NCBI GenBank assembly: GCA_030770425.1
Contig: JASJFT010000074.1
Span: forward strand, 124,001-188,000
Origin: Darksidea phi
Lineage: Eukaryota; Ascomycota; Dothideomycetes; Pleosporales; Lentitheciaceae
Direction of reading: 5' to 3'
DNA: 64,000 nt
Shown in pieces: positions 11,504 to 22,059 of this stretch. Below the pieces are notes generated by a model. That model was not told the DNA's origin and searched no databases. It worked only from the letters and a program-made list of their open reading frames with translations. Within the stretch, counting starts at the first letter, position 1. The number at the start of each line of letters is the position of its first letter. The translations under genes were made by a program, and so were the position numbers.

Positions 11504-14187
11504 CTTCTCGTTTAGGTTGTGGGTGCGTTTACTATCGAATTGCTGACGGAGAAAGGCGTAGAAGGATGGAAGTAACGTAATATCTGCGGTTTGCCGCAGT
11601 GTCTTGCGAGGCTCAAGGCTTCCTTGACGCCAAGCAAGAGGCGCGCTCAGCCTCTCTCCATCCTTACCAGGCATCATTGCCCTGCCCTGCCACGATTCAA
11701 CACGTGGGCGATTCTAAATGACTAGAACACTCAATAGCCCGAATTGCAGTGTAATGAAATGGATATGCACCCCACCGGGCCCATATCTGAAGATCCTTTT
11801 ACCGGGCAGGTCGCGATGAATCTACAGTCGTTATGAGTCGGCCCAGTTTACTTCATCCCATATAGTGTATTGTGCAAGCGGACAGTGGCTCCCAGAATAT
11901 GTTTCTCACGCTGCCGCGTCCGACATTTAGGTATCTCGTAACTCGTGGGTACGAACGACGAACCGCGTCACAATTGCGAGGTAGCGGCGCCTCCAGTCTT
12001 GGATAATAGGTACTGACACCCCTCTGGATTAGCTTTACCGTGAATCGGCTTTGCCGGCGTCGCACCTCGGCCTCTGGCACTATGAATCAGGAGACTGATG
12101 GCCGGCTATAAGACTGAACATCGTATACGTAGCGAAGGATGAAATATAACTCTGCGGAGGTGGGGCCGGGTTCATCAGCAACCTAAGAACGACGTTTAGT
12201 AGCGGTTAAGTACATCTACCAAGGTAGGGTAGAAATGATTTCTGTAAAGGTTTTCATTCGAGTGCGAAGCCGGTTTCATAGCTGTATAGGGTGGGGCTAC
12301 CCAACGACTCTTCTGACGTCGACACATTGCGCTGCACATATTTTAGTGTCGGCGACCATTGTATATTCTCTTTGGCACTATCATTAGCGGATGTGGGGGC
12401 GGGAGCCGATCCAACAAAAGCGCAAAAGGGGTGGGAATCGTTGGCAGACTGAGACGTAACGAGCGAACCCTCTAACGCGTCTCAAGCACCTATAGTAGTG
12501 TGACGTCAAATTCGCCACTAGACCGTGTGACGATGAGAGGGAAAGGGCAACACGCAGTGATGCCTCTGAGGTGTAGCTCATTCGAGTCCACTGAGTGATC
12601 GACTTGCCCCACCGCAGGCATGTAGACTCTTTACAGACATGCACACGGGCACCAAACAACTGTAAGATTCTGACTGGCATTTGTCACACAGCTTGTAGTT
12701 TGAACACACTGAAAGGCTACAAGAGAAGCGGTGTAGCGTATATGATGCGGTGAGGGCTGACGTTCGATCATGGATGGATGGGCGCCGTCTGAACGGTGTC
12801 TGTACTGCAAAGGAGTCAAAGACCAGACGCTCGAGGCAATGTCTGTGCGTCGCTGCGAAGGAGCATCGGCCTCGCGCTCGTCCTTCGGGGTTTCGCATGC
12901 CTAACGCAGTGTTGTGCGGTAATATCGCTTTGCATGCTTCCCAGCCTTAGGTTGGCCGGCTGCAGAACAACGAGACTGCCGGCAGTCCAGAGACGTGTTT
13001 TGGTGGCGGGGGGAGCATTCGAATGAGACATGGCTGAACCGCACACGCATGTCCTCGGTATGCTCGGAATTTCCGAAGAGGACTCAGTGACGCGATACAG
13101 ATGCAGTATACGTGGACGGAAAGGACGCCTACGGCCATCTCTTCTCGCTTTGGAAGGCAGGACGCACTTGACCGATCAGACTCGAGGGACCCACTTTGAG
13201 TATTTCGCCAAGTGCACCCCATTGGGCCAGGACGCACGAGGGTCCAGCGTCACTGCGAGGCTGTCCGACTGCTCGAAACCTTCAGGCCTGCACGGCACTA
13301 TGCCCCACTTAGATGCTGCAGAGGGACGGCACGATCTCGGCCGCAGCGCTGGCCTTGATGCGTGTAACGGAGCAGCTTGCACGACATGCGAGTCTGCAAG
13401 GCAGGCGGCGTATGCACTGCGGCGCTGCAGACCTCGAGCCGAACGAACAGGGGCAGTACCCGAGCCGAGCATGTCCATATCGCGAGGTGCATCGGCGATG
13501 GGGGCGGACGGGGGCGAGTCCAGCACGCCAAGCGGACCATGTGAGTAGCCGTCGGTGGTCAGAACGAGGTGCGAAGAGCGCCAGCGATGCGGGACTATTG
13601 TTTCTCAGCAGCTCGGGGTCCTGGAGACATGCAGGCGGGCCGGGCAGGTCGCGGCGATGCTCGTGGTGGCTCTGAGGATGCCGAGCCCTGCGGCATGCAC
13701 TGTGAAATCTCTGTCATTACCGCGACAGCCAATCCGCGGGCCGCGCGACGGTGTCGTGTAGGCTGGGAGCAGCAGGCGCTGGTTTGTGCCTCTCCCACCG
13801 TTGAGCGCGCGAGTGGAGCCTTGTCGCGGGGACTGGCCGGGGACGGGCGGGGGGACTGGCGCCGGGACGGTGAAGCTGAGCTAGCGCAGGCTGTGCCGCG
13901 ACGGGGTGATTCAGCCTTCCCGGGACGTGGGCGCGGTGGAGTGCGCTGCGAGTGCGGGTGCGGGTGTGGGCGTGCGCGAGGGGGGAAGTGAAGTGGTGGT
14001 GGACGGCGGGCCTGCTTCGCTCGCGATGGACGAGCAGAGGTCGGTTCGCACGTCGTAGGGCCGACGCTCGGAAGAGGCGGCGCTCGTTCCGCGCACCGAC
14101 CACGGGTTGCTGGCCTGGCCGGGCGACGTCTAGCGTGTGGGGTGTCGTCGCGGCGGCGGCGTCGTCGTCATCGTCGCGAAGCGGATC

Positions 14188-14233
14188 AAGCAGTCAAGCA
14201 GTCGAGCAGTCGAGCAGTCAAGCAGTCGAGCAG
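14188..14233. repeat. 8-bp tandem repeat (ragcagtc)n
   Basis: Five and three quarter copies of an 8-mer alternate between aagcagtc and gagcagtc in the GC-rich leader region. The repeat is visible directly. Confidence 0.9.
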
Positions 14234-14277
14234 AGGCCTATTCACTCTGCAGGGCGCCGGCCGAGCAGCAGCACGCC

Positions 14278-14373
14278 CGCTGCCCACCGTTCGCTGCCCA
14301 CTGTCGATGCCCGCCGCCCACCGTCCACTGCCCACCGCCCACTGCCCGCTGCCCACTGCACACTGCACACACC
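14278..14373. repeat. imperfect gcccacy-type tandem repeat
   Basis: About a dozen degenerate copies of a 6-8 bp unit around gcccact/gcccacc, ending in cactgcacactgcacac. It is a pyrimidine-rich minisatellite in the region upstream of the RRM gene. Confidence 0.75.
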
Positions 14374-14964
14374 AGCTGCCGCCCCACCGCCCTCCCCCCC
14401 CTCCCCCCTCTCCCGTCGTCGACGTCGTCTCAGGCCCGATCGCTTGCCACTACCGTCCCGCTGGGTCGTCCCTCAACTCGCCTTCCCCCCGCTCCATTGG
14501 CTCTCCGCCGCTCCTCCCGCGCCCTCGATCCGGCCGGCGTCGACAAGCTGCAGAAGGCAAAAAGGCAATCTCGGTCGTCTGCATCGGTCTGCACCGTTCT
14601 GCACAGTGGACCGCACGTTCAGCTGGCCGGCCGGCCTCTAAGCACTCAAGCTTCTCCTCCGCGAGCCCGCTTGTACCTTGTCCCACGCACCTCCCTTTCC
14701 ACGATGGGTATGTAATCCTTGGGAGCTTCCCCTCCTCCGCCCACTTGCCCACCCCATCCTCACTCTCCAATTCTTTACTTCTTCTTGCTGACCACGCCGC
14801 CCCCAGACTCCGACACCTACCGTCCGTCCGCGGTGAGTACATACACATCCCCCCTCCCGTCCGTCTGTCGCCTGGGCACCTGGCACCCGGCGTCGTTGCT
14901 GCCGTCGCGGGAGGTGCGCTGTGAATCGGGGGCACGCGTTGGCGGGGGCTTCGAGGCGGGCAGG

Positions 14965-14982
14965 CAGCAGCAGCAGCAGCAG
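14965..14982. repeat. (CAG)6 microsatellite
   Basis: Six perfect CAG units upstream of the RRM gene, probably in its promoter or 5' leader. Confidence 0.9.
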
Positions 14983-15222
14983 CCCCGAGCCTCGTCGCGC
15001 TATTGCACGTGACCCGTCCGCGCGCTGCTGCCAAGGCGCTTGCCTTCGTCTTCCCAAGGTCGGCCGCCACAGTTCACTCGCGCACCTCGACTCCACGCCG
15101 TTTCCATCAAATCGCGTTTCTCCTCTGCACCTTGCATCTCCCCCCGCACCTCACCCTCCCCACCCGCGGTCCTCTCTCTCACTCGTTATCCACACCCCCC
15201 CCCCGCACCATCGCTCGCTGCA

Positions 15223-16908
15223 ATGTCGTACGAAACTGACGCATATGACCAGCGCGACTCCGGTCGCGATCGCTCTCCCCGACGTCGCTCGCGCTCTCCC
15301 CGTCGCTCCCGCCGCTCCTACTCTCCGCGCAGCCGTTCCCGCAGCCGAGAAGACTATCGCCGCAGTGACCGACGCTCGCGCTCGCCTGGTGGTGCTCAGG
15401 GCGCGGGAGGCTATCAGTCGTACGGATCGAGTCGCGGAGCCGCACGCCCCGACTCCGGTAACAAGGAGACGATGATGCAGAATATCCGGGATTCGTCCCA
15501 GCAGGACCGCCGTGTCTATGTTGGGAACCTGTCCTACGATGTCAAGTGGCATCACCTGAAGGATTTCATGAGACAAGGTACGTCTGCGCCTGTTGCCGGC
15601 CCGCTCGAGCTAACATGTCGCAGCCGGCGAAGTCTTGTTTGCAGATGTATTGCTGCTGCCGAATGGAATGTCAAAGGTAATGGTCTGATGGCTGGTTCGT
15701 GAGACGGACGGAGGTTGACTGGCTTTTGCTTGGGTGTAGGGCTGTGGCATTGTGGAATATGCCACTCGGGAGCAGGCGCAGAACGCCGTGGCGACGCTCA
15801 GCAACCAGAACTTGATGGGTCGACTCGTATACGTTCGCGAAGACCGAGAGGCCGAGCCTCGTTTCAGCAACCCCAGCTCCTCTCGTGGAGGCTTCGGTGG
15901 CCCCGGCGGCGGCCCCGGCGGCGCATACGGTAACCCACAGTTTGGCGGTCCTGGTGGCGGCTTCGGTGGTGGCCCCCCCGGCGGTGCTCGACAAGTCTAT
16001 GTCGCCAACGTTTGTACCCCTTGTGTCTGTAGTTTCCGTGATCGTCATGCTAAACTCGTGCAGCTTCCCTACAACGTCGGATGGCAGGATCTGAAGGACC
16101 TCTTCCGCCAGGCAGCAGTCACTGGATCCGTCATCCGCGCCGATGTCCACATGGCTCCCGACGGCCGTCCAAAAGGCTCCGGCATTGTGGCGTTCGACAC
16201 CCCTGACGATGCGCGCAATGCCATCAATCAATTTAATGGCTATGAATGGCAGGGCCGCAATCTTGAGGTGCGCGAGGATCGTTACGCTGGCGCCCCTGGC
16301 GGCGGCGGCTTTGGCCGTGGTGGCTACGGAGGTGGCTTCGCAGGTCGCGGCGGCTTCGGTGCCCGTGGCGGGTTCGCTGGTGGTCGAGGTGGATTTGGAG
16401 GTGGCTTTGGAGGCCGTGGCGGGTACGGCGGAGGGTATGCCGGTAGCAATGCCGGTGTCGGTGCCGCTGGCTCAGGCCCATATGATGCCAACACTCCATC
16501 CAATCCCCCCAACCCGTTCACCGATTTCGCAACCTCTGGGGGCGAGCCGAGCAACACCATCTATGTCCGCAATCTACCCTGGTCCACCAGCAATGAAGAT
16601 CTTGTCGAGCTTTTCAGCACCATTGGTAGCGTGAAGCGCGCTGAGATCCAATACGAACCCAACGGCCGCTCGCGCGGTACCGGTGTCGTCGAGTTCGAGA
16701 AGGGCAGTGATGCGGAGACTTCAATTCGTAAGTGCCATGTGGTTGCGTCCGATGACTGGGTAACTGACTTACAACAGAGAAATTCACTGGCTACCAGTAC
16801 GGCGGCAGGCCCCTCGGCTTGACTTGGGTTCGCTACACCAATCAAAGCAACGGCGACGCCATGGAGGGCACCGAAGCAACGGCCCTGACCCAGGACCAAA
16901 TCATGTAA
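15223..16908 (+). CDS. three-RRM SR/RGG RNA-binding protein, Gbp2/Hrb1-like
   Basis: Five exons: 15223-15577, 15624-15676, 15740-16009, 16064-16727 and 16778-16908; the product is 490 aa. The N-terminal ~70 residues are an SR domain (SPRRRSRSPRRSRRSYSPRSRSRSR). Three RRMs follow: RRM1 with RVYVGNLSYDV and GCGIVEYA, RRM2 with RQVYVANLPYNVGW and KGSGIVAFD, RRM3 with NTIYVRNLPWSTSN and GTGVVEFE. Gly-rich linkers (FGGPGGG, GRGGFGARGG) separate them. This order matches yeast Gbp2/Hrb1, which bind nascent mRNA through TREX and escort it during export; Gbp2 also binds telomeric G-strand DNA. Intron 3 (16010-16063) is 54 nt with no stop, so retention would insert 18 residues inside RRM2. Gene identity is by domain order; orthology is likely but not proven. 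Confidence 0.92.
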
Positions 16909-17256
16909 AGGCATCTAGGGGGACCTGTTCTATTTTGGATCGGGTCACTCTCGTTGCTGTTGGACGTATGAGGTTCAGTCTTCACAACATGTGGGCAGCA
17001 ATCTTATGGAAACTTATCGTCGAACTCCTAGCGTCTCCACGCGAGGATGCGTTCCAAGGCGGATGATATGAGTCGGTCATGGGGGATAATTTCAATCGGG
17101 TAAAAATTCTTTCTGTATTGTAGATTGCGAAAATGGGACGATTTTGGTGGCATTCGGATGGGTCCTTATACGCACACTTGACCGTGGCGGTTACTGATGC
17201 AAATGCCAAAGAGTGTAGCTACATATACTCGGTATCCAACTTTCTGATTCCCCGCT
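16909..17256. other. convergent 3' spacer
   Basis: 348 bp between the stop codons of the RRM gene (+) and the mitochondrial carrier (-). It should hold both 3' UTRs. Nothing else is seen. Confidence 0.6.
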
Positions 17257-18282
17257 TCACCGCTGCTGTAAAAGGCGCATCATCCATTCGTATACAGCCC
17301 ACTGCACCGCGTTGACGACGAAGGCTCGCACACTGCATATGCCTAGTCCACGAAAGAAGACACTAGCGCCTTCTGTTCGGTATGCTTCTCGAGCAATTTG
17401 CAAGGTGTTCGGCCTCTTCCGGTGCGTGCGGCCCGGTAACAGAGCCTGCATCTCGCCGTCAACATGTGATGACGGTTGTAGAACCTGTGTTTGAACTCGG
17501 GTTTTGATGACGTCGAGCGGGAAGATGGAGGCCCAGGTAACTATCCCAGCAAGTCCACCGCAGAGAAGCACTTTCATGGCGGTTTGTCTGTCGGTGTCGT
17601 CGGGAGAGGTCATGGTTTGCTTGCTCCATTCGTACGACCAGAAGCTGCCAAACGTCAGTAGATTTTTGTTGGGCTGGCTCAACTGGAATCCTCACTAGAA
17701 CCCATATCCCACCGCATCTCGCACACTAGTTATCCCGCCTCCATGATACAACCCACGTATTCCCTCTTTCTTCCACACGTCCTTCGCTATGGTCCACGAA
17801 CTAGCAGCATGGTCGGTGGAGACTTGGGCCCGGCATTTAATGAGCTCCGTGGGTGCGCTGACGAAGAAGGTTGCGAGGCCACCGGCTGCGCCCGCGCAAT
17901 ACACGTTGAAGAAGGAGGTTGGAGCGACGGGCGAGTCGTGGAGGAGGGCCAGGGTGCGGTTGTAGGTTACGAAGAGGAGGGCATTGAGGGCGCCGTAGCC
18001 GAGAAGAGGCGCTGTTGTGCCTATGCTGGGGGCGTGGGATTAGCATGCCGTCGTGCTCGTATGCGACGTTTAAGAAGAGGCCAAAGACTCACCCCTAACC
18101 AACGTTCCCGTGCGGTCAAAGTGCTCTTTGAAGCTTCGTGGTGGGGTTGTAATGTGCGCTGTTGGCCCTGGAGTCGTGACTGTCTTGCCGGCTTGGAGAC
18201 GCGTTTTGACCAGATCTAATGGGTTGCCTATGAGAATGCCGGCCGCGCCTGAAAGGTACCCGGCCCAGAAGTCGGCGGACAT
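17257..18282 (-). CDS. mitochondrial carrier family (SLC25) transporter
   Basis: Three exons, 18282-18093, 18020-17696 and 17644-17257, give a 300-aa protein; the introns are 72 and 51 bp. The threefold carrier repeat is complete, with all three signature motifs: NPLDLVKTR (about residue 20), APTELIKCR and FPLDVIKTR. Each is followed after ~30 residues by the matching aromatic-Gly motif (GIRGLYHGGG, GASVFFRGLG). The length is the family standard, so it is a six-helix inner-membrane exchanger. An AG at the CATAG acceptor (18022-18021) rather than the nearer CCCAG keeps frame. The gene is probably of the amino-acid/carnitine-like branch, but the substrate cannot be assigned. It is divergent from the NYN gene across a ~0.7-kb shared upstream region. 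Confidence 0.93.
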
Positions 18283-18966
18283 TATTGGGGGGGTATGTGG
18301 AGGGGCATATGGAGCGAAAGTCGTGGAGGGGTACTTGGTTGTGGGGTAGCATCATATACGTATCCGAGGTCAAAGGAAGCACCGTCGAAATACAGGATCA
18401 AACGGAATGGCGACAAGTTTTGCACAGGACTTTGTTTTGCCAACAAAGTAACTCGGATGTTTTTACGAACAGGAGCGTTGCACACCAGGACTTCTATAGG
18501 ACTCGTTCAGTGTAAGTCGGTACCTGGCTGCTAGGCTTATTGGCTCTTCAGCGTGTAGCACTTGCGAATTGGCCTCGGGGCCTCGAATCGTCTCGTCGCA
18601 AGTGGCGTCTGTGAATCATCAAGCGCACGGGCCGGGCTAAATCGAGCGACTTCACCTCCCCACCGCCAGTTACTCCAACAACCACCCCTTCGTCATCCTT
18701 GGATACAATCACGACTTTCTCTTTTTAGACGTCTTTCTACGCTCATTTAGCCAGAGAGACACCTTGTGCACAACATACACCTCGGTTCGATCATGTGGGT
18801 GAAACTGAAGCTATTACTCCGAGACAACATTCACCGTACGTGGCCGCCTGCTCTCGTCGCTTGCCGTGACTAACGCCTTATAGCCTTTGCGCACTTCTAA
18901 CCGCAAAACTACCGCCCACACACCGAACGCACCAATTCGCTACCGCTACGAGAACCGCAACCACCA
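18283..18966. promoter_or_regulatory. divergent promoter region, carrier / NYN gene
   Basis: Both flanking genes read outwards, so this 684-bp stretch must contain two promoters. The right part is transcribed leader of the NYN gene: a consensus intron lies at 18836-18883 (GTACGT donor, CTAAC branch, TAG acceptor). Confidence 0.6.
18793..18900 (+). other. spliced upstream ORF (19 aa) before the NYN gene
   Basis: An ATG at 18793 opens a frame that crosses the leader intron 18836-18883. After splicing it ends at a TAA at 18898-18900, 66 bp before the main ATG. The encoded peptide is 19 residues (begins MWVKLKLLL). Without splicing the frame differs. It is a candidate translational control element; transcription start data are needed to know whether it lies in the mRNA. 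Confidence 0.45.
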
Positions 18967-20868
18967 ATGCCGTCCCAGGCATTCGACACCGGCTGGGAGT
19001 TTGGTCCCGTCATAAGTCTGATAGACTCGGACTTGCAGATCGCGTCGCCTTCGCATTCTCCAGCATCTCAGGCTGTCGTTCCAATACAAATAGATAAACA
19101 CACAAAAGATAGATCGGACGATGGCGGTCTACAACTAGGCAACTTTGGCAAGTTATTCAAAGAGCTGGGTTTTGGCGATGATGAGCCGCCTTCCCCTGTC
19201 AGTCCTGTAAACCCTAATCTGGAAGAGCCAAGCAGTTCAGACGATGCTGCAGTACTTCCGTCCTTGGCTCGAGACAAAATTGTGGAGACAGCGAGTGGCG
19301 ATGCTACTCCCGCCTGTCCCCAGAGTGAATATACGGACCTCGGCCAAAACTTACTTACTGGCGTCACTGACATATCAAACCGTCAAAATCGCAAGCAAGC
19401 TCGCAAGCAGGCCAAGAAGGAGCGGAAAGCACAGGAAAAGTTGGAGCAGGAGCAGGAGCTGTCGACGAGACAGCAGGTACAGAAGGAACTCGAAGTGCTC
19501 TCGGACTCTGTGCCGGACGCACCCAATGAGCTAGCACCAGCACAACCTCGATATCCTTTACGATCCAACGTCGGCGCCAAGATCCGTCCAGCCACCCCAG
19601 TCCAAATCGATAGGCCTGTCGGGCCTCCAAAGTTGCCAGGTTCTCCAACTAAGCAAGAGACTGCAACAGCCAAACCCAACCTCTCCCCCGTTCGCCGGCC
19701 GGCACTCGTCACTCCCCAGGCTTTGAATTCCCTCGCACAGCCTTTTACACCAGCTCTAGCCCAGACTGAGACTGCCTTGTGCCAATCCGCTCCTTTTGTG
19801 GGATTCGAGCCTCCCAGTCAGTTTATGACGTATGGCACACCCACCCCTCTCCAACATGCACCGTCGCAAACGCAGTTTTACCAAGCCGGATACTTCACCC
19901 CACAAGTTGCCGGTCCTTCAGGTTACGGCAACGGCCTCATCCCCCGTACCGTGCAACCAGTCATCCATAAGCGGTCCTCTCAGCCCGTTGCGATATCTCA
20001 ACCGGCGCAACATCCGGTTACCCCCGGCAGGGGACCTGGATCCATCATCATTAGACCGCAAGTAGATCGCCATATCAATTTCCTTAGTCAGTTGATGTAC
20101 AACTTTCCGGAAGACAAGAAATGGCTTGTTTCCCCCATGCAGTTATGCAACGAAAAATTGGTTACAGAAGGCATACACGTCTTCGTCGACGCTTCCAACA
20201 TCATGATCGGTTTCGGTGACATACTCAGGAGAAATGGCGTTCCGCCATTTCATTTGTCTTTTGATAGCCTTGCCTTGTTGATGGAACGGCGTCGGCCCGT
20301 GGCGAAGAGGGTTTCCGCTAGCTCACACAGACAAGCGGCACCACTCCCACACGTTACGAAGCTCGTAGATACTTCGAAAGCGGTTGGTTACGAGAACAAT
20401 GTGAAGGAGCAGGTGTTCATTCGACGTGAAGAGAGCGAGAGGAAAAAGTTCTTTAAGGAAGTTGATAGGATTGGTTGGTACAAGGCAAATCAGCGACGCT
20501 CTGGCAACGGCAGCGGGAGTGATTCAGAAATGAACTCAGCCGTACCGAAGACACCGCCGACCCCGAAATGGGTTGAACAAGGTGTCGACGAGATTCTTCA
20601 CTTGAAGATGTGTCAGAGCATCATTGATACCGAAGTCCCGACCACCATGGTGCTCGCGACCGGCGATGGTGCGGAAGCGGAGCATTCTGATGGATTCCTC
20701 GCGCATGTAGAGCGCGCTTTGAAGAAGGGGTGGAAGGTGGAGCTACTGAGCTGGAGACAGCAGATCAGCGGGGGGTACAAGAACAAGAGGTTTCGGAGCA
20801 AGTGGAGTGGTAAATTTAGGATCATCGAACTGGATGACTACTTGGAGAGTCTGATCGATACGCCTTAG
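18967..20868 (+). CDS. NYN/PIN-like ribonuclease-domain protein
   Basis: A single exon of 633 aa. Residues ~130-185 are a charged coiled coil (RKQARKQAKKERKAQEKLEQ), residues 190-380 are Pro/Gln-rich and disordered, and the C-terminal ~250 residues form a NYN domain. The domain starts with HVFVDASNIMIGF (Asp408) and has an acidic VDEILHLKM helix and the strand ATGDGAEAE (Asp567). It ends at a Trp-rich SWRQQISGGY segment and the RIIELDDYL tail. The three acidic positions that bind metal in PIN/NYN RNases are all present, so activity on RNA is plausible. Orthologues in filamentous fungi are uncharacterised; a role in RNA turnover is inference. A spliced upstream ORF precedes it. Confidence 0.85.
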   Translation: MPSQAFDTGWEFGPVISLIDSDLQIASPSHSPASQAVVPIQIDKHTKDRSDDGGLQLGNFGKLFKELGFGDDEPPSPVSPVNPNLEEPSSSDDAAVLPSLARDKIVETASGDATPACPQSEYTDLGQNLLTGVTDISNRQNRKQARKQAKKERKAQEKLEQEQELSTRQQVQKELEVLSDSVPDAPNELAPAQPRYPLRSNVGAKIRPATPVQIDRPVGPPKLPGSPTKQETATAKPNLSPVRRPALVTPQALNSLAQPFTPALAQTETALCQSAPFVGFEPPSQFMTYGTPTPLQHAPSQTQFYQAGYFTPQVAGPSGYGNGLIPRTVQPVIHKRSSQPVAISQPAQHPVTPGRGPGSIIIRPQVDRHINFLSQLMYNFPEDKKWLVSPMQLCNEKLVTEGIHVFVDASNIMIGFGDILRRNGVPPFHLSFDSLALLMERRRPVAKRVSASSHRQAAPLPHVTKLVDTSKAVGYENNVKEQVFIRREESERKKFFKEVDRIGWYKANQRRSGNGSGSDSEMNSAVPKTPPTPKWVEQGVDEILHLKMCQSIIDTEVPTTMVLATGDGAEAEHSDGFLAHVERALKKGWKVELLSWRQQISGGYKNKRFRSKWSGKFRIIELDDYLESLIDTP

Positions 20869-21313
20869 GATGGCGATGGGATACTTGGGTTGTCACCGGC
20901 GATGCATGTGAGATTGCGAGGATAGCCCGTGGAAACGGCACTCTAGCAGGAAGCCTTGATGTTGTGGGGTTAGATGTACGCGAGGGTAGTATCAATCGTA
21001 CAGCAGACTTTGGAATGCCTTAGCAAGGGACAGCCGTTTTCGGATTCGGCTTCTACCCAGACACACAGTCTGAATGTTACCCGCAAAAGCCCGTGCTCAT
21101 CCTATACCGCAAGCAGTAACGCTCTATACTTCTGAATCGCGATATTCGAAAGGTTGAGAGCGCCGTGTTCGAATACCAAGTTGTAGTCTAGTTTACTGTC
21201 CTGCTGAAGGACCAGGCGAAGGTTCGTTGGCGAAGACATGATATGGTAAGTTTGAGAAAGAGGGTGTGTTGGAACTACTGCTCTCGCCGTCACCAGAAGA
21301 CTGAGGATATGTA

Positions 21314-21377
21314 GTGAGGAAGCTGGCTGGGTATTAGAGATGGATGTGAGGAAGCTGGCTGAGGATAAGAGATGGAT
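21314..21377. repeat. 32-bp tandem duplication
   Basis: Two adjacent copies of a 32-bp unit (21314-21345 and 21346-21377), both beginning gtgaggaagctggctg and ending agagatggat, with a few transition differences. A partial third start (gtgag) follows. Confidence 0.9.
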
Positions 21378-21441
21378 GTGAGTGGGATGCTGGTATCATC
21401 GCAGGCAATTTTTATACTGTGGGCGGTAGCGTAGGTGAGCT

Positions 21442-21669
21442 AACTCATCGCTACCGCTGTTGGTCTTTCAACGCTCTGCGGTTCGACAGCACATGTCATT
21501 GCTCGTCGCCTCAATGTTCGATGTTCAAAACATCACCTCGTCGGTATTACTGTGTATAGCTCTACCGCTCTATTATCGTGTATAAGGTGTGGGTATAGTA
21601 TTTTTACTGTGTACAAACTCCTACTGTGTTTCGTGCGGACCTTATAAACAGACTCTTACTATGTAAATC

Positions 21670-21672
<3 letters not shown>
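21442..21672 (+). mobile_element. SINE-like element, copy A (partly decayed)
   Basis: From 21473 to 21672 this copy aligns to the reverse complement of 28772-28989, sharing blocks such as tgtgtacaaactcctactgt and ttatcgtgtataagg. The mismatches are nearly all transitions. The 5' part contains ggttcgacagc (21480-21490), close to a Pol III box B, and 53 bp before it tagcgtagg (21427-21435), close to a box A. The other end runs straight into a poly-A tract, as the 3' end of a SINE would. The exact left end is uncertain, and the right flank is lost in the assembly gap. Confidence 0.6.
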
Positions 21673-21715
<43 letters not shown>

Positions 21716-21765
21716 AAAAAAAAAAAAAAATTTAAAAAAAAAAAAAAATAAAAAAATACAGGGTT
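21671..21765. repeat. poly-A tract
   Basis: About 95 bp that is almost pure A with a few T interruptions. It directly follows SINE-like copy A and precedes the N gap; part of it may be a real A tail and part assembly error. Confidence 0.85.
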
Positions 21766-21775
21766 ACGATAAAAA

Positions 21776-21785
21776 NNNNNNNNNN
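21776..21785. other. assembly gap (10 N)
   Basis: Ten N bases sit between A/T-rich tracts; the true length is unknown. Confidence 0.99.
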
Positions 21786-21837
21786 TTTATATTTTTTTTA
21801 TTGTGTACAATACACCAATGTTTTTTTTGTCTCCCAT

Positions 21838-21849
21838 AAAAAAAATTAA

Positions 21850-21898
<49 letters not shown>
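21838..21898. repeat. second poly-A tract
   Basis: About 60 bp of A with rare T, on the right side of the gap. Confidence 0.85.
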
Positions 21899-21900
<2 letters not shown>

Positions 21901-22059
21901 CTTCTAAATTTCACTACGCGTAAAATATGCTGACATGTGTAACTATAAATCTAGACGGTATCGCATTCAAACCGCATCCGATCTCCGATCTCTCTTCAGC
22001 TCTCACGCACTACTATATCACCGTGAATACCTGAACCGGGCAATGAGTTGACATGAAAG

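Larger units (their letters stand above)
11504..15222. other. large gene-poor, GC-rich region upstream of the RRM gene
   Basis: No convincing gene is seen over 3.7 kb. From about 12.9 kb the base composition becomes strongly GC-rich, with many overlapping ORFs in all frames and no recognisable protein, which is typical of non-coding GC-rich DNA. The right-hand part is dense in short tandem repeats and pyrimidine-rich runs and probably includes the promoter and a long 5' leader of the RRM gene. A leader intron is possible near 14.7-14.8 kb, where GTATGT and CCCCCAG signals occur, but I cannot fix it. Confidence 0.55.
20869..22059. other. repeat-rich intergenic region with assembly gap
   Basis: No gene is supported. 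The stretch holds a tandem 32-bp duplication, a SINE-like element, two long poly-A tracts and a 10-N gap. A 63-codon ORF on the minus strand (21102-21293) has no recognised homology. Confidence 0.65.

Noticed and set aside
13030..13548. 172-codon plus-strand ORF with ATG
   Set aside because: No recognisable motif, and the opposite strand and other frames are equally open; typical of GC-rich non-coding DNA.
14142..14924. 260-codon and overlapping ORFs in the GC-rich region
   Set aside because: Several frames are open at once and the products are low-complexity Ser/Arg/Pro sequence produced by the tandem repeats.
21102..21293. 63-codon minus-strand ORF next to the repeat region
   Set aside because: Too short and without homology I can recognise; no splice partner found.
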